Part shown: positions 36,605 to 45,440 of the stretch, piece by piece | Numbering within the stretch: the first letter of the stretch is position 1 | Layout of the letters: each line of letters starts with the position of its first letter | Assembly: GCF_014701195.1 (NCBI RefSeq) | Contig: NZ_AP018712.1 | Location: forward strand, 1,568,501-1,632,500 | Origin: Tepiditoga spiralis | GTDB lineage: Bacteria > Thermotogota > Thermotogae > Petrotogales > Petrotogaceae | Direction of reading: 5' to 3' | DNA: 64,000 bases | The notes under the pieces: generated by a model | What the model was told of the DNA's origin: nothing | The model's database searches: none | The model's input: the letters and a program-made list of their open reading frames with translations, nothing else | Program-made: the position numbers and the translations under genes

Positions 36605-38734
36605 TATTTTTTTTAATTTAATTCTTTTTAATTCTTTGTCTATTTCAATTATTTCCACATTGACTATTTCATTTATTGAAACTATGTCAGATGGGTGTTT
36701 TACAAATTTTGTTGAAAGTTTAGATTTATGAATTAATCCACTTTCTTTTATTCCAAGATCAACGAATGCACCAAAATCTGTTATATTAGTAATTTTACCT
36801 TGTAAAGTCATTCCTTCTTTTAAATCTTCAAATTTTAATATATCTTCTTGGAGAATTGGTTGTGGCATATCATCTCTTAAATCTCTTCCTGGTTTTTTTA
36901 ATTCTTTTATTATATCATTTAAAGTATACTCACCAATATTTAGCTTTTTTGAATATTCTTTTATATCTATATTATCAAGTTTATTTCTTATCTTTGAAAT
37001 TTTAGTTGAATCTAAAATATCTTTAACTTCATATCCAATTTCATTTATTAAATTTTTGGCAACATCATAACTTTCTGGATGTATTCCTGTAATTTCAAGA
37101 GGATTCTTTCCATCAAATATTCTTAAAAATCCAGCTGCTTGTTCAAACCCTTTTTTTCCAAATCCTTTTACTTTTAATAGTTCTTTTCTTTGAGTATAAG
37201 CACCATTTTCTTCTCTGTATTTTAAAATATTTTTTGCAACCGTAGAAGAAATACCTGATATATACTTTAACAAAGAAGGAGAAGCAGTATTTAGATTTAC
37301 TCCAACATTATTAACTACACTTTCTACAGTGTTTTCTAATTTTTCTTTTAATAATTTTTGGTTTACATCATGTTGATATTGACCAACGCCTATTGCTTTT
37401 GGGTCTATTTTAACCAATTCTGCAAGAGGATCTTGAATTCTTCTTCCAATACTTATTGCACCTCTTACTGTAACATCAAAATCTGGAAATTCTTCTTTAG
37501 CAACTTTAGAGGCTGAATATACTGAAGCACCAGCTTCATTTGCAAATAAATATCTAAGTTTTAAATTATGTTTTTTTATTGTGTCAACTATAAATTGCTG
37601 TGTTTCTCTTGAGGCTGTTCCATTACCAATAACTATTAGATTTAAATCATGTTTTTTTATCATACTTAAAACTGTTTTTTCTGCACCGATAAAATCATTT
37701 TTTGGTGGAACTGGGAAAATAGTGTTGTATTCAAGAAATTTTCCAGATTCATCTAAAGCAACAACTTTACAACCTGTTCTAAATCCCGGATCTATTGCTA
37801 AAATTCTTTTGTTTTTCAAAGGTGGAGTCAATAATAGCTCCCCTAAATTTTTTGAGAATAATTCAATAGCACTTTCTTCAGCTTTAGAAGTTAAAGAGTT
37901 CCTAACTTCTTTTTCTATGGAAGGATTTAACATGTTTTTAAAGCCATATTCTAATCCTTCTCTTATTATTTTATCATTTGGTTCGTAACCTTTTAAGTAC
38001 TCTTTAAAAAGATTTTCAATATAATTTTTTTCTACTTCTAAATTAATATTTAAAATACCTTCAGATTCGCCACGATTTATTGCTAAAACTCTATAATTTT
38101 GTATATCTTTTATATTTTGAGAAAAATTATCATACATATCATATTTAGTTTTTTCTTCTTTGAATTTTTTCTTTTTATTTGAAAGTATTTTTCCATATTT
38201 TTCATAATAAATTCTTAATTTTTTTCTTATGTCAGTATCATGAGAAAAGATTTGTCCAATTATGAATTTAACTCCTTCTCTAACTTTTTCAACTGTTTCA
38301 TAATTTTCTACAGTAAATTTTTCAAAGATAGATAAATCAATTTTTTCAAGAAATATCTTATTTACAAGAGGTTCAAGACCAGCTTCAATAGCTTTGTCAG
38401 CATTTGTTTTCTTTCTTTTTTTATAAGGTAGGTAGATGTCTTCCAATTCGCTCATTTTTGAAGTGTTTATTATTTTTTCTTTCAATGAATCTGTTAACTT
38501 TCCTTGTTCTTCAATACTTTTTAAAACGGTTTCTTTATATTTTTCTAAATTAGTGTAGTATTTAAATAATTCTTCTATTTTTCTTATTTGTGTTTCATCA
38601 AGGTTATTGGTAACTTCTTTTCTATATCTACTAATAAATGGAACTGTATTACCTTCGTTTAAAAGTTCGATAGTATTTTTTACCTGCTTTTCATTTAAGT
38701 TCATTTCTTTAGTAATTGTTTTTAGAATTTCCAT
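36596..38734 (-). CDS. tex: Tex-family RNA-binding protein
   Basis: Tex is a broadly conserved transcription-associated nucleic-acid-binding protein. The N-terminal helical Tex domain (VPFISRYRKEVTNNLDE), the YqgF-like fold (ILAIDPGFRTGCKVVALD), HhH repeats (NLNTASPSLLKYISGI) and a C-terminal S1 domain (GKITNITDFGAFVDLGIKES) are in the standard order. At 712 residues it is full length. A GGAGG site precedes ATG 38734. Confidence 0.95.
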   Translation of the reverse strand: MEILKTITKEMNLNEKQVKNTIELLNEGNTVPFISRYRKEVTNNLDETQIRKIEELFKYYTNLEKYKETVLKSIEEQGKLTDSLKEKIINTSKMSELEDIYLPYKKRKKTNADKAIEAGLEPLVNKIFLEKIDLSIFEKFTVENYETVEKVREGVKFIIGQIFSHDTDIRKKLRIYYEKYGKILSNKKKKFKEEKTKYDMYDNFSQNIKDIQNYRVLAINRGESEGILNINLEVEKNYIENLFKEYLKGYEPNDKIIREGLEYGFKNMLNPSIEKEVRNSLTSKAEESAIELFSKNLGELLLTPPLKNKRILAIDPGFRTGCKVVALDESGKFLEYNTIFPVPPKNDFIGAEKTVLSMIKKHDLNLIVIGNGTASRETQQFIVDTIKKHNLKLRYLFANEAGASVYSASKVAKEEFPDFDVTVRGAISIGRRIQDPLAELVKIDPKAIGVGQYQHDVNQKLLKEKLENTVESVVNNVGVNLNTASPSLLKYISGISSTVAKNILKYREENGAYTQRKELLKVKGFGKKGFEQAAGFLRIFDGKNPLEITGIHPESYDVAKNLINEIGYEVKDILDSTKISKIRNKLDNIDIKEYSKKLNIGEYTLNDIIKELKKPGRDLRDDMPQPILQEDILKFEDLKEGMTLQGKITNITDFGAFVDLGIKESGLIHKSKLSTKFVKHPSDIVSINEIVNVEIIEIDKELKRIKLKKIEK

Positions 38735-38765
38735 ATTTTACCTCCAATCATTATGTTCTGATTTT

Positions 38766-38771
38766 ATTATA
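38766..38771 (-). promoter_or_regulatory. -10 element for tex
   Basis: TATAAT on the minus strand, preceded by TG, lies 31 nt before the tex start codon. The 13-nt block TATAATAAAATCA occurs again further upstream. The rest of 38735-38967 is featureless AT-rich leader shared with guaA; I see no riboswitch. Confidence 0.45.
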
Positions 38772-38935
38772 CACTTCAAATTTGATTTTATTATAAGATA
38801 TTTGTAAACTTTTTTAATACTTTAGTATAAAATATTTCTTATAAAAAATATTTTTAATAAATAGCTTTTTAATTTTAAATTTGATTTTTAACATAAAAGC
38901 AATATCTTTTTATTCTTTCAATTTAAAAAATAATT

Positions 38936-38941
38936 TATAAT
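38936..38941 (+). promoter_or_regulatory. Possible -10 element for guaA
   Basis: TATAAT, with only a weak TTCTTT 17 bases upstream, lies 26 nt before the guaA start. In a region this AT-rich the match could be fortuitous. Confidence 0.35.
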
Positions 38942-38967
38942 TAAAAAAACAAAAAGGAGGAAGTTCT

Positions 38968-40485
38968 ATGAAAAAAATATTAGTAATAGACTTTGGCTCT
39001 CAATATACTCAATTACTTGCAAGAAGAATTAGGGAAATAGGAGTTTATTCAGAAGTTGTGCAGTTTGATGAAAAAATTGATTTAAAAGAAATTGAAGGAA
39101 TAATACTTTCAGGAGGACCAGATAGTGTTTACGCAAAAGATGCGCCACAAATACCTAATTATGTATTTGACTTAAAAAAACCAGTGTTAGGTGTTTGTTA
39201 TGGAATGCAATCAATTACAAAATATTTTAATGGGAAAGTAAAAAAAGAAAAAGTTTCTGAATATGGAAGAACTGAAATAGAAATAAAAAACAACTCAAAA
39301 CTATTTGAAAATTTACCAAAAAAATTCAACACATGGATGAGTCATGGAGATTCAGTTGTTGAAGTTCCGAATGGTGCAAAAATTATTGCAAAAACTTCAA
39401 ATAATATAATTGCTTCATTTGAGTATGAAAATTACTATGCAATACAATTTCATCCAGAGGTTAGACATACTGAATTTGGGAATAATATAATTGAAAATTT
39501 TGTAGTAAATATATGTGGAATTTCTAATACATGGTCATTACAAGACTTTATAACTCAAAAAATAGAAGAAATAAGAAAAAAAGTAGGAAATGATAAAGCT
39601 ATAATAGCACTTTCAGGAGGGGTTGATTCATCAGTAGCAGCAGTACTTATGCATAAAGCTATTGGAAATAACTTAAAAGCTGTATTTGTTGATCATGCTT
39701 TACTAAGATTAAATGAAGAAAATGATGTTAGAAGTATATTTAAAGAAATAATGGGATTAGATTTAACGGTTGTAAATGCAAGAGAGAGATTTTTAACAAA
39801 GTTAAAAAATGTATCAGAACCAGAAAAAAAGAGAAAAATAATAGGTGAAGAGTTTATAAGAGTTTTTGAAGAAGAATCTAAAAAATTTAGCGATGCAAAA
39901 TATTTAATTCAAGGTACTATTTATTCAGATGTTATTGAAAGTGCAGCTTCAGGTAAAAAAACTGCTAAAATAAAAAGTCATCACAATGTTGGCGGTCTTC
40001 CAGAAGATATTAATTTTGAAATTATAGAACCTCTTAGAAATTTATTTAAAGATGAAGTAAGAAATGTTGGAGAAATTCTTGGAATACCAAAGCACATTTT
40101 ATATAGACATCCATTCCCAGGGCCAGGACTTGCAATCAGAATAATTGAAGATATAACAGAAGAGAAATTAGAAATATTAAAGAAAGTGGATAATATTTTT
40201 ATAGAAACTTTGAGAGATACTGGATGGTATAATAAAGTTTGGCAAGCTTTTGCAGTATTAACTCCTATTAAAACTGTTGGAGTAGTTGGTGATGAAAGAA
40301 GCTATGAATATGTAGTTTCTTTGAGAAGTGTTGATAGTGTTGAAGGTATGACTGCAGATTGGTCTAGAATACCTTTTGAAGTTTTAGATAAGGCATCAAG
40401 AAGAATTACTAATGAAGTTAAAGGTGTGGGAAGAGTTGTTTATGATATTACAAGTAAACCACCATCAACAATTGAATGGGAATAA
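38968..40485 (+). CDS. guaA: GMP synthase (glutamine-hydrolysing)
   Basis: GuaA converts XMP to GMP using glutamine and ATP. The N-terminal class I amidotransferase has the nucleophile Cys in GVCYGMQ and His/Glu in FHPEVRHTEFG. The ATP pyrophosphatase has the PP-loop SGGVDSSVAA. The C-terminal dimerisation domain ends in the conserved PPSTIEWE. Length 505 and an AAGGAGGAA site. It stands alone, with its own leader. Confidence 0.97.
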   Translation: MKKILVIDFGSQYTQLLARRIREIGVYSEVVQFDEKIDLKEIEGIILSGGPDSVYAKDAPQIPNYVFDLKKPVLGVCYGMQSITKYFNGKVKKEKVSEYGRTEIEIKNNSKLFENLPKKFNTWMSHGDSVVEVPNGAKIIAKTSNNIIASFEYENYYAIQFHPEVRHTEFGNNIIENFVVNICGISNTWSLQDFITQKIEEIRKKVGNDKAIIALSGGVDSSVAAVLMHKAIGNNLKAVFVDHALLRLNEENDVRSIFKEIMGLDLTVVNARERFLTKLKNVSEPEKKRKIIGEEFIRVFEEESKKFSDAKYLIQGTIYSDVIESAASGKKTAKIKSHHNVGGLPEDINFEIIEPLRNLFKDEVRNVGEILGIPKHILYRHPFPGPGLAIRIIEDITEEKLEILKKVDNIFIETLRDTGWYNKVWQAFAVLTPIKTVGVVGDERSYEYVVSLRSVDSVEGMTADWSRIPFEVLDKASRRITNEVKGVGRVVYDITSKPPSTIEWE

Positions 40486-40550
40486 AAAGAACTCCAAAAA
40501 TTTTATTAAAAAACTTTCACTAAAAATGTAGCAATTAATACATAGTTTAA

Positions 40551-40559
40551 TGGTATAAT
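40551..40559 (+). promoter_or_regulatory. Extended -10 promoter
   Basis: TGGTATAAT, 27 nt before the next gene's start codon, with no clear -35. It is the same nonamer as before cheA. Confidence 0.6.
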
Positions 40560-40586
40560 TTTAGTAAAAAATTTTGGAGGTGTTTT

Positions 40587-41138
40587 ATGGACTATAAAAA
40601 TTTTCATGATACATTTGTAAAAAATTCAATTTCAGAGGGTTTTATACATGATGATCATATACATCCAGTTATATTAATGTGGATTGAATTTACAGAAGAA
40701 AGTAAAAGATCATTTTTAAATTTAATAAAGAAAAATGATGAGGAATATGCTGAAGAAATGGAAGATTATTTAAAAGATTATGATATAAATACTGTCATTG
40801 TACCTGTATACTTCCCATTTGAAGCTCATGATGATGAAGAATTAAATAATTTTTTAAATTTTTTAACTGAAATTTCTAACATTACAAAAGTACACTCTTA
40901 TTCTGTTCTTTCAGAAATATCTTTACACGATGATGATGTTGATATGGATAACATTACTGAAGAAGACGAAGAAAACTTTGAGTTCCACCCATCAATATTT
41001 TCTGAAGGAGAAGATGGAAAGTGCTATATGGATGTATTAGACTATGAATCACATAAAAAGATAGAAGACTTATCAGGTGAATTTGATTGTAAGGATGAAT
41101 ATATATTAGATTTGAGACTTCCAATATTTAAAAAATAA
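40587..41138 (+). CDS. Acidic protein of unknown function
   Basis: A very acidic 183-residue soluble protein. It contains His/Asp-rich turns such as HDDHIHP near residue 21 and SLHDDDVDMD near residue 111, and a predicted alpha/beta core. I recognise no family. It has its own extended -10 promoter, a GGAGGTG site and its own terminator, so it is a genuine single-gene unit. Confidence 0.7.
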   Translation: MDYKNFHDTFVKNSISEGFIHDDHIHPVILMWIEFTEESKRSFLNLIKKNDEEYAEEMEDYLKDYDINTVIVPVYFPFEAHDDEELNNFLNFLTEISNITKVHSYSVLSEISLHDDDVDMDNITEEDEENFEFHPSIFSEGEDGKCYMDVLDYESHKKIEDLSGEFDCKDEYILDLRLPIFKK

Positions 41139-41167
41139 AAATTAGTATTAAAAAAAATTTCTTGAAA

Positions 41168-41201
41168 TAAAAAAATATCCCAATAACTGGGATATTTTTT
41201 T
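41168..41201 (+). terminator. Rho-independent terminator
   Basis: AAAAAATATCCCA pairs with TGGGATATTTTTT around a 5-nt loop, followed by more T residues. It ends the acidic-protein gene. Confidence 0.88.
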
Positions 41202-41278
41202 ATGCACTAAAATCAATGTATTTTAATTAAACATATTTTATTATTAAAGATAATAGTATTTCTAATAATTAAATTATT

Positions 41279-41959
41279 TTATTTTTTATTTTCAAATAAA
41301 TTAGAAATATAATCTTTATTTAAAATTTTTATTTCATTTTTCTTTTTTAAAATTATTCCTTCTTTTTCCAAATCTGAAAAAACTCTTGAAAGAGATGGTC
41401 GAGCTATTCCAAATAATTGAGATAATTCTTCTAAAGAATTTTGTAGAACTATTTTATCAGACATCTGTTGATTATAAAGTTGAATTAAATAATAAAATAT
41501 TTTCTCCCTTATAGTTTTTAAAGTGTTAATTTGTAATTTATTAGATAAAAAGTTTACTTTATTTCCTATATTTTCTAAAAAAATTTCTAAAAACTCTTTG
41601 TTTTTCATTAATAAAGAAAAAATTTCTTCTTTTTTTATAAATAAAATAGTAGTTTTTTCAACGGCAATAATATCCATAGGTAAAGAAACTTTTGAAAAAA
41701 TAAAACCAATAGCAGGGACAAATGGGGCTTTTATTTGTTCTATTACAAAAATTTTTCCATTAAAGTCTACTATTTCAGTTTGAATCTTTCCAAATAACAA
41801 AACAATCATATGATTTAAACAATCTCCACGCCCTTTTATTACTTCACCTTTTTCAAAAGATTTTATAATTGAATCTTTAAAAATATGTTGTTCGATTGTA
41901 TCTAAACTCAATGATTTAAATAAATTTATTTTAGAAATTTGATTTAAATAAGGATGCAT
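41279..41959 (-). CDS. hcpR: CRP/FNR-family regulator, HcpR-like
   Basis: A 226-residue CRP/FNR protein: an N-terminal cyclic-nucleotide-type beta barrel (about 20-120), a dimerisation helix, and a C-terminal winged HTH with SLEELSQLFGIARPSLSRVF. There is one Cys (GRGDC) and no FNR-type cysteine cluster, so an Fe-S sensor is unlikely; HcpR proteins elsewhere sense NO, in some species through heme. ATG 41959 is preceded by GGAGGTGA; a longer frame would include that site. Divergence from a hemerythrin protein, the shared palindrome and the nearby hcp support the HcpR assignment. Confidence 0.8.
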   Translation of the reverse strand: MHPYLNQISKINLFKSLSLDTIEQHIFKDSIIKSFEKGEVIKGRGDCLNHMIVLLFGKIQTEIVDFNGKIFVIEQIKAPFVPAIGFIFSKVSLPMDIIAVEKTTILFIKKEEIFSLLMKNKEFLEIFLENIGNKVNFLSNKLQINTLKTIREKIFYYLIQLYNQQMSDKIVLQNSLEELSQLFGIARPSLSRVFSDLEKEGIILKKKNEIKILNKDYISNLFENKK

Positions 41960-41978
41960 AAAAATCACCTCCATTATT

Positions 41979-41984
41979 ATTGTA
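41979..41984 (-). promoter_or_regulatory. Probable -10 of the regulator gene, inside the operator
   Basis: TACAAT on the minus strand overlaps the palindrome at 41981-41996. The start site would be about 41972, leaving a 12-13 nt leader that is essentially the ribosome-binding site. Bound regulator would block it, suggesting autorepression. Confidence 0.4.
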
Positions 41985-41996
41985 ACATATGTTACA
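41981..41996. promoter_or_regulatory. Operator palindrome (HcpR-like site 1)
   Basis: TGTAACATATGTTACA is a perfect 16-bp inverted repeat in the divergent intergenic region. Its centre (41988.5) is 41.5 bp upstream of the start predicted from the TATAAT at 42018. The same 14-bp core stands before hcp. Confidence 0.85.
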
Positions 41997-42017
41997 GATA
42001 AAATCTACTAAAAAAGT

Positions 42018-42023
42018 TATAAT
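42018..42023 (+). promoter_or_regulatory. -10 element of the DUF438-hemerythrin gene
   Basis: TATAAT with no TTGACA-like hexamer at the right distance (CAGATA is found). A promoter with a good -10 and poor -35 preceded by an operator at -41.5 is the usual form of a class II CRP/FNR-activated promoter. Confidence 0.65.
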
Positions 42024-42050
42024 TAATTAGAAATAAAAGGTGGTGAAAAG

Positions 42051-43241
42051 ATGAGTGAACTTTTTAATAATGAAGAATACTTAAAAAATTTAATAAAAAG
42101 ATTAGGGAATGAAGATAATGAAGAATTAAAAAAAGAATTAAAATCTACTATAAAATCATTAAGTCCAGAAGTTATTGCAAAGGTTGAACAAGAGTTGATT
42201 GACAAAGATGGAATAACAGTTGATGAAATACAATCTGTTTGTGATATACATCTTGATTTATTTAAAGATTTTACAAATGTTGAAAAAATAGAAGTTGAAA
42301 AAGATCATCCAATATTTATATTAATGAGAGAACATGATTATATTTTAAAAACAGTAGAAAAAATTAGAGAAATATCAAAAAATGTATACAAAAAAAATAA
42401 TATAAAAGAAGCTTTTGATGATTTTATGAAATTAAATAAAAATATAGAAAATATTGAAGCAGCAGAAAAATATTTTTTAAAAGAAGAGAATGTTTTATTT
42501 GCGTATCTTGAAAAACATGGAATAGAACAGCCTCCAAGGGTAATGTGGAAGGAACACAATCAAATTAGAAATTTTAGAAATAAATTATTAAAACTTAAAG
42601 ATAATAGAGATTTTGAAGATGCGAAGAAATCTTTATATGAAATTTCTTTAAACTTAAATGAATTATTTACTCATCATGTACAAAAAGAGCATTCTGTTTT
42701 ATTTCCAACTGCATTAAATTTAATAAATGATGAAGAATGGAAAGAAATAAGAAATCAATTTGATGAAATTGGATACTTTTGTTATTTCCCAAAAGCAATT
42801 GAAAAAAAGGATGAAAAAGAAAGTGGAGTTTTAGATGATAAAATTAAACTTCCTAGTGGAGAGTTTACAATTGAAGAATTAATTAATATGTTTAATACAT
42901 TGCCTATGGATATAACTTTTGTAGATAAAAATAACAGGGTAAAGTATTTCAGTGAAACCAAAGATAGAATTTTTGTTAGAAGTAGAGCAATAATAGGAAG
43001 AAAAGTACAAAATTGTCATCCTGCAAATAGTGTTGAAATAGTAAATAAAATAGTAAATGATTTTAAAACAGGCAAAAAAGATAAGGCTGATTTTTGGCTA
43101 AGAGTTGGAGAAAAATATGTGTATTTGAGATATTTTGCTGTTAGAAATAAGAATAATGAATATTTGGGTACAGTTGAAGTAACACAAGATATTGAACCAA
43201 TTCAAGAAATAAAAGGTGAAAAAAGAATATATGATGAGTAA
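42051..43241 (+). CDS. DUF438 - hemerythrin - PAS domain protein
   Basis: A 396-residue protein with an N-terminal DUF438 domain (1-85), a hemerythrin-like HHE domain (about 95-250) containing HPIFILMREHDYI, WKEHNQI and FTHHVQKEHSVLFP as likely diiron ligands, and a C-terminal PAS domain (about 275-385) with IIGRKVQNCHPANSV. Relatives are linked to oxygen or NO sensing and to repair of damaged iron-sulfur sites. The AAGGTGGTGA site precedes the ATG. Its stop codon lies inside the hcp operator. Confidence 0.88.
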   Translation: MSELFNNEEYLKNLIKRLGNEDNEELKKELKSTIKSLSPEVIAKVEQELIDKDGITVDEIQSVCDIHLDLFKDFTNVEKIEVEKDHPIFILMREHDYILKTVEKIREISKNVYKKNNIKEAFDDFMKLNKNIENIEAAEKYFLKEENVLFAYLEKHGIEQPPRVMWKEHNQIRNFRNKLLKLKDNRDFEDAKKSLYEISLNLNELFTHHVQKEHSVLFPTALNLINDEEWKEIRNQFDEIGYFCYFPKAIEKKDEKESGVLDDKIKLPSGEFTIEELINMFNTLPMDITFVDKNNRVKYFSETKDRIFVRSRAIIGRKVQNCHPANSVEIVNKIVNDFKTGKKDKADFWLRVGEKYVYLRYFAVRNKNNEYLGTVEVTQDIEPIQEIKGEKRIYDE

Positions 43242-43251
43242 CATATGTTAC
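43238..43251. promoter_or_regulatory. Operator palindrome (HcpR-like site 2) before hcp
   Basis: GTAACATATGTTAC is a perfect 14-bp inverted repeat identical to the core of site 1. Its centre (43244.5) is 41.5 bp from the start predicted from the TAGAAT at 43274, the same geometry as site 1. Confidence 0.85.
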
Positions 43252-43273
43252 GGATTAAATGAAATAAATTTAG

Positions 43274-43279
43274 TAGAAT
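43274..43279 (+). promoter_or_regulatory. -10 element of hcp
   Basis: TAGAAT lies 34 nt before the hcp start codon, with no good -35 (CGGATT at the expected place). The gap from the operator frame to the -10 is 21 nt, equal to that at site 1. Confidence 0.6.
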
Positions 43280-43313
43280 ATTAATGGATAAAAAATATAG
43301 GAGGTGCTTAATA

Positions 43314-44972
43314 GTGAGCATGTTTTGTTATCAATGTCAAGAAACAGCAGGAAATAAAGGTTGTACAGTAAGAGGAGTTTGTGGTAAAACCGAAGATGTT
43401 GCAAATATGCAAGATTTATTAATGTATGTTATGAAAGGAATTTCAATATATAGTACAAAGGCAAGAGAATTAGGTATTGAAAATGAAGAAGTTAATAAAT
43501 TTATTTACAATGGCTTATTTATGACAATTACAAATGCAAACTTTGATAAACAAAGATTTGTGGATTATGTAAAAGAAGGATTAAAATTAAGAGAAGAAAT
43601 AAAAAAGCAATTAGAAACAGCTGGTGGTAAGATAGAAGGTACTTTACCAGATTGTGCAACATGGTATGCAGAAAAAGAAGAAGAATTTGAAAGAAAGAGT
43701 TATTCTCCTGAAGTTAGTGTTTTAGCAACTGAAAATGAAGACGTAAGATCATTAAGAGAATTAATAACTTATGGATTAAAAGGACTTGCTGCTTACTTAG
43801 AACATGCAGTTAATTTAGGATTTGAAGATAAAGATTTATATAAATTTGTTCAAGAAGCTTTAGCAAAAACAACAGATGATACATTAACAGTTGATGAATT
43901 AGTTGCTCTTACACTTGAAACTGGTAAATATGGAGTTAATGCTATGGCATTACTTGATAAAGCAAATACAGAAACCTATGGAAATCCTGAAGTTACAAAA
44001 GTAAATATAGGAGTTGGAACAAACCCAGGTATTTTAATAAGTGGTCATGATTTAAAAGATATAGAAGACTTATTGAAACAAACAGAAGGTACTGGAATTG
44101 ATGTTTATACACATGGTGAAATGTTACCAGCTCATTATTATCCTGCATTTAAAAAGTATAAACACTTTGTTGGAAATTATGGAAATGCTTGGTGGAAACA
44201 AACGGAAGAGTTTGAAACTTTTAATGGCCCTATTTTATTCACGACAAATTGTATAGTTCCACCTAAAAAAGATGCTTCTTATGCAGATAGGGTGTTTACT
44301 ACAGGTGCAGCTGGATATCCAGGGTCAAAACATATTCCAGATAGGGAACCTGGGGAAATGAAAGATTTTTCCGAAATAATTGAAATGGCTAAAAAATGTA
44401 AACCACCAGTAGAAATAGAAAAAGGTGAAATTGTTGGAGGATTTGCACACAATCAAGTTGTAGCACTTGCAGATAAAGTTGTAGATGCAGTAAAAACTGG
44501 CGCAATAAAAAAATTCTTTGTAATGGCTGGTTGTGATGGTAGAATGAAGTCAAGAAGCTACTATACAGAATTTGCAGAAAAATTACCAAAAGATACAGTA
44601 ATATTGACTGCAGGATGTGCAAAATATAGATACAATAAATTAAATCTTGGAGATATTGGAGGAATACCAAGAGTTCTTGATGCAGGTCAATGTAATGATT
44701 CTTATTCATTAGCAGTTATAGCTCTTAAATTAAAAGAAATTTTTGAATTGAATGATATAAATGAATTACCAATAGCATACAATATTGCATGGTACGAACA
44801 AAAAGCTGTTATTGTATTATTAGCATTATTATACTTAGGTGTAAAAAATATACATCTTGGTCCAACATTACCAGCATTTTTATCACCAAACGTTGCAAAT
44901 GTTTTAGTTAAAAATTTTGGAATTGCAGGAATAGGAAAAGTAGAAGACGATATAGAATTATTTTTATCATAA
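43314..44972 (+). CDS. hcp: Hydroxylamine reductase / hybrid-cluster protein
   Basis: Hcp reduces hydroxylamine or NO through a hybrid 4Fe-2O-2S cluster and protects anaerobes from nitrosative stress. Cys5, Cys8, Cys17 and Cys23 (C-x2-C-x8-C-x5-C) are the [4Fe-4S] pattern of the strict-anaerobe type. Hybrid-cluster ligands occur in [27 protein letters not shown] and [13 protein letters not shown] 43314 is seven bases after AGGAGGTG and gives 552 residues, the normal length; an upstream ATG at 43284 would contain that site. Confidence 0.97.
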   Translation: MSMFCYQCQETAGNKGCTVRGVCGKTEDVANMQDLLMYVMKGISIYSTKARELGIENEEVNKFIYNGLFMTITNANFDKQRFVDYVKEGLKLREEIKKQLETAGGKIEGTLPDCATWYAEKEEEFERKSYSPEVSVLATENEDVRSLRELITYGLKGLAAYLEHAVNLGFEDKDLYKFVQEALAKTTDDTLTVDELVALTLETGKYGVNAMALLDKANTETYGNPEVTKVNIGVGTNPGILISGHDLKDIEDLLKQTEGTGIDVYTHGEMLPAHYYPAFKKYKHFVGNYGNAWWKQTEEFETFNGPILFTTNCIVPPKKDASYADRVFTTGAAGYPGSKHIPDREPGEMKDFSEIIEMAKKCKPPVEIEKGEIVGGFAHNQVVALADKVVDAVKTGAIKKFFVMAGCDGRMKSRSYYTEFAEKLPKDTVILTAGCAKYRYNKLNLGDIGGIPRVLDAGQCNDSYSLAVIALKLKEIFELNDINELPIAYNIAWYEQKAVIVLLALLYLGVKNIHLGPTLPAFLSPNVANVLVKNFGIAGIGKVEDDIELFLS

Positions 44973-44988
44973 TTGATGAAGAATAATA

Positions 44989-45024
44989 AAAACACGATTT
45001 CTTTTAGAAGTCGTGTTTTTTATA
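44989..45024 (+). terminator. Rho-independent terminator after hcp
   Basis: AAAACACGA pairs with TCGTGTTTT, with an inner TTTCT/AGAAG extension, followed by a T run. It ends the hcp transcript. Confidence 0.88.
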
Positions 45025-45059
45025 AAAAATAAAATTAAATATTGAATTATTTTCTTAAT

Positions 45060-45318
45060 AAAAAAAGCGGAGCATTTAAGCTCCGCTTTCCTCTTTGGAT
45101 TATTTCATATACATTGTAAACTAGTTAAACAAATTACAAAAAACATTTTACTTAAACTCATAAAATAAAAGACATGTTTAAAAATACTCACTTACAAGGT
45201 ACAGAATAAATGGATCAACTTAAAAAATCTATTAATAAAAACAAAAAAACCTTTTGTTACTTGAAACAAATTACATATCCAAAGAGGAATAGTTATTTAT
45301 TCAGTAAAAAGGTTTAAC
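45060..45318 (-). ncRNA. Structured non-coding RNA gene 1 (6S RNA-like candidate)
   Basis: A promoter (45325-45353) predicts a start at G45318. The GC-rich terminator stem AAAGCGGAGC/GCTCCGCTTT (45064-45089) followed by seven U residues on the minus strand gives the end. In between, 45277-45289 and 45088-45100 are perfectly complementary over 13 bp (TCCTCTTTGGAT core), closing a 202-nt domain. No reading frame of note is present. A 202-nt RNA with paired ends suits 6S RNA, the polymerase-binding regulator, but I could not confirm a central bubble. SRP RNA, tmRNA and RNase P signatures are absent. Confidence 0.7.
45061..45089 (-). terminator. Terminator of ncRNA 1
   Basis: A 10-bp perfect stem with 6-nt loop, followed on the minus strand by seven U residues. 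It is among the most GC-rich segments of the window and overlaps the 3' arm of the RNA's closing helix by two bases. Confidence 0.92.
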
Positions 45319-45324
45319 ATATTA

Positions 45325-45353
45325 ATTATAACTCTGAATTTTGATTTTGTCAA
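45325..45353 (-). promoter_or_regulatory. Consensus promoter of ncRNA 1
   Basis: TTGACA (45348-45353), exactly 17 bp, then TATAAT (45325-45330) on the minus strand. This is the only perfect consensus -35/-10 pair I found in the window, as expected for an abundant stable RNA. Confidence 0.9.
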
Positions 45354-45400
45354 TTAATTTAAAGTAAATAAAAAATTAATTTTTAAAATTTGAATCTTTA

Positions 45401-45440
45401 AAAAAAAGTCCACTTTAAAAACTTTTGTTTTTAAAGTGGA
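45401..45440 (-). terminator. Terminator with 14-bp perfect stem
   Basis: 45409-45422 pairs perfectly with 45427-45440 (core CCACTTTAAAAAC) with a 4-nt loop, followed on the minus strand by eight T residues. It ends small RNA 2 and any read-through from guaD. Confidence 0.9.

Noticed and set aside
36540-36731. Plus-strand open frame across the epimerase/tex junction
   Set aside because: It runs through a bidirectional terminator and the S1-domain end of tex, with no ribosome site.
38735-38967. Possible purine riboswitch before guaA
   Set aside because: I looked for a three-way junction with conserved loops and a terminator and found only unstructured AT-rich sequence.
45060-45318. RNase P RNA, tmRNA or SRP RNA as identity of ncRNA 1
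   Set aside because: GAGGAAAGC resembles an RNase P motif but lies at the 3' end next to the terminator. No tRNA-like ends, tag frame or SRP tetraloop region is visible.
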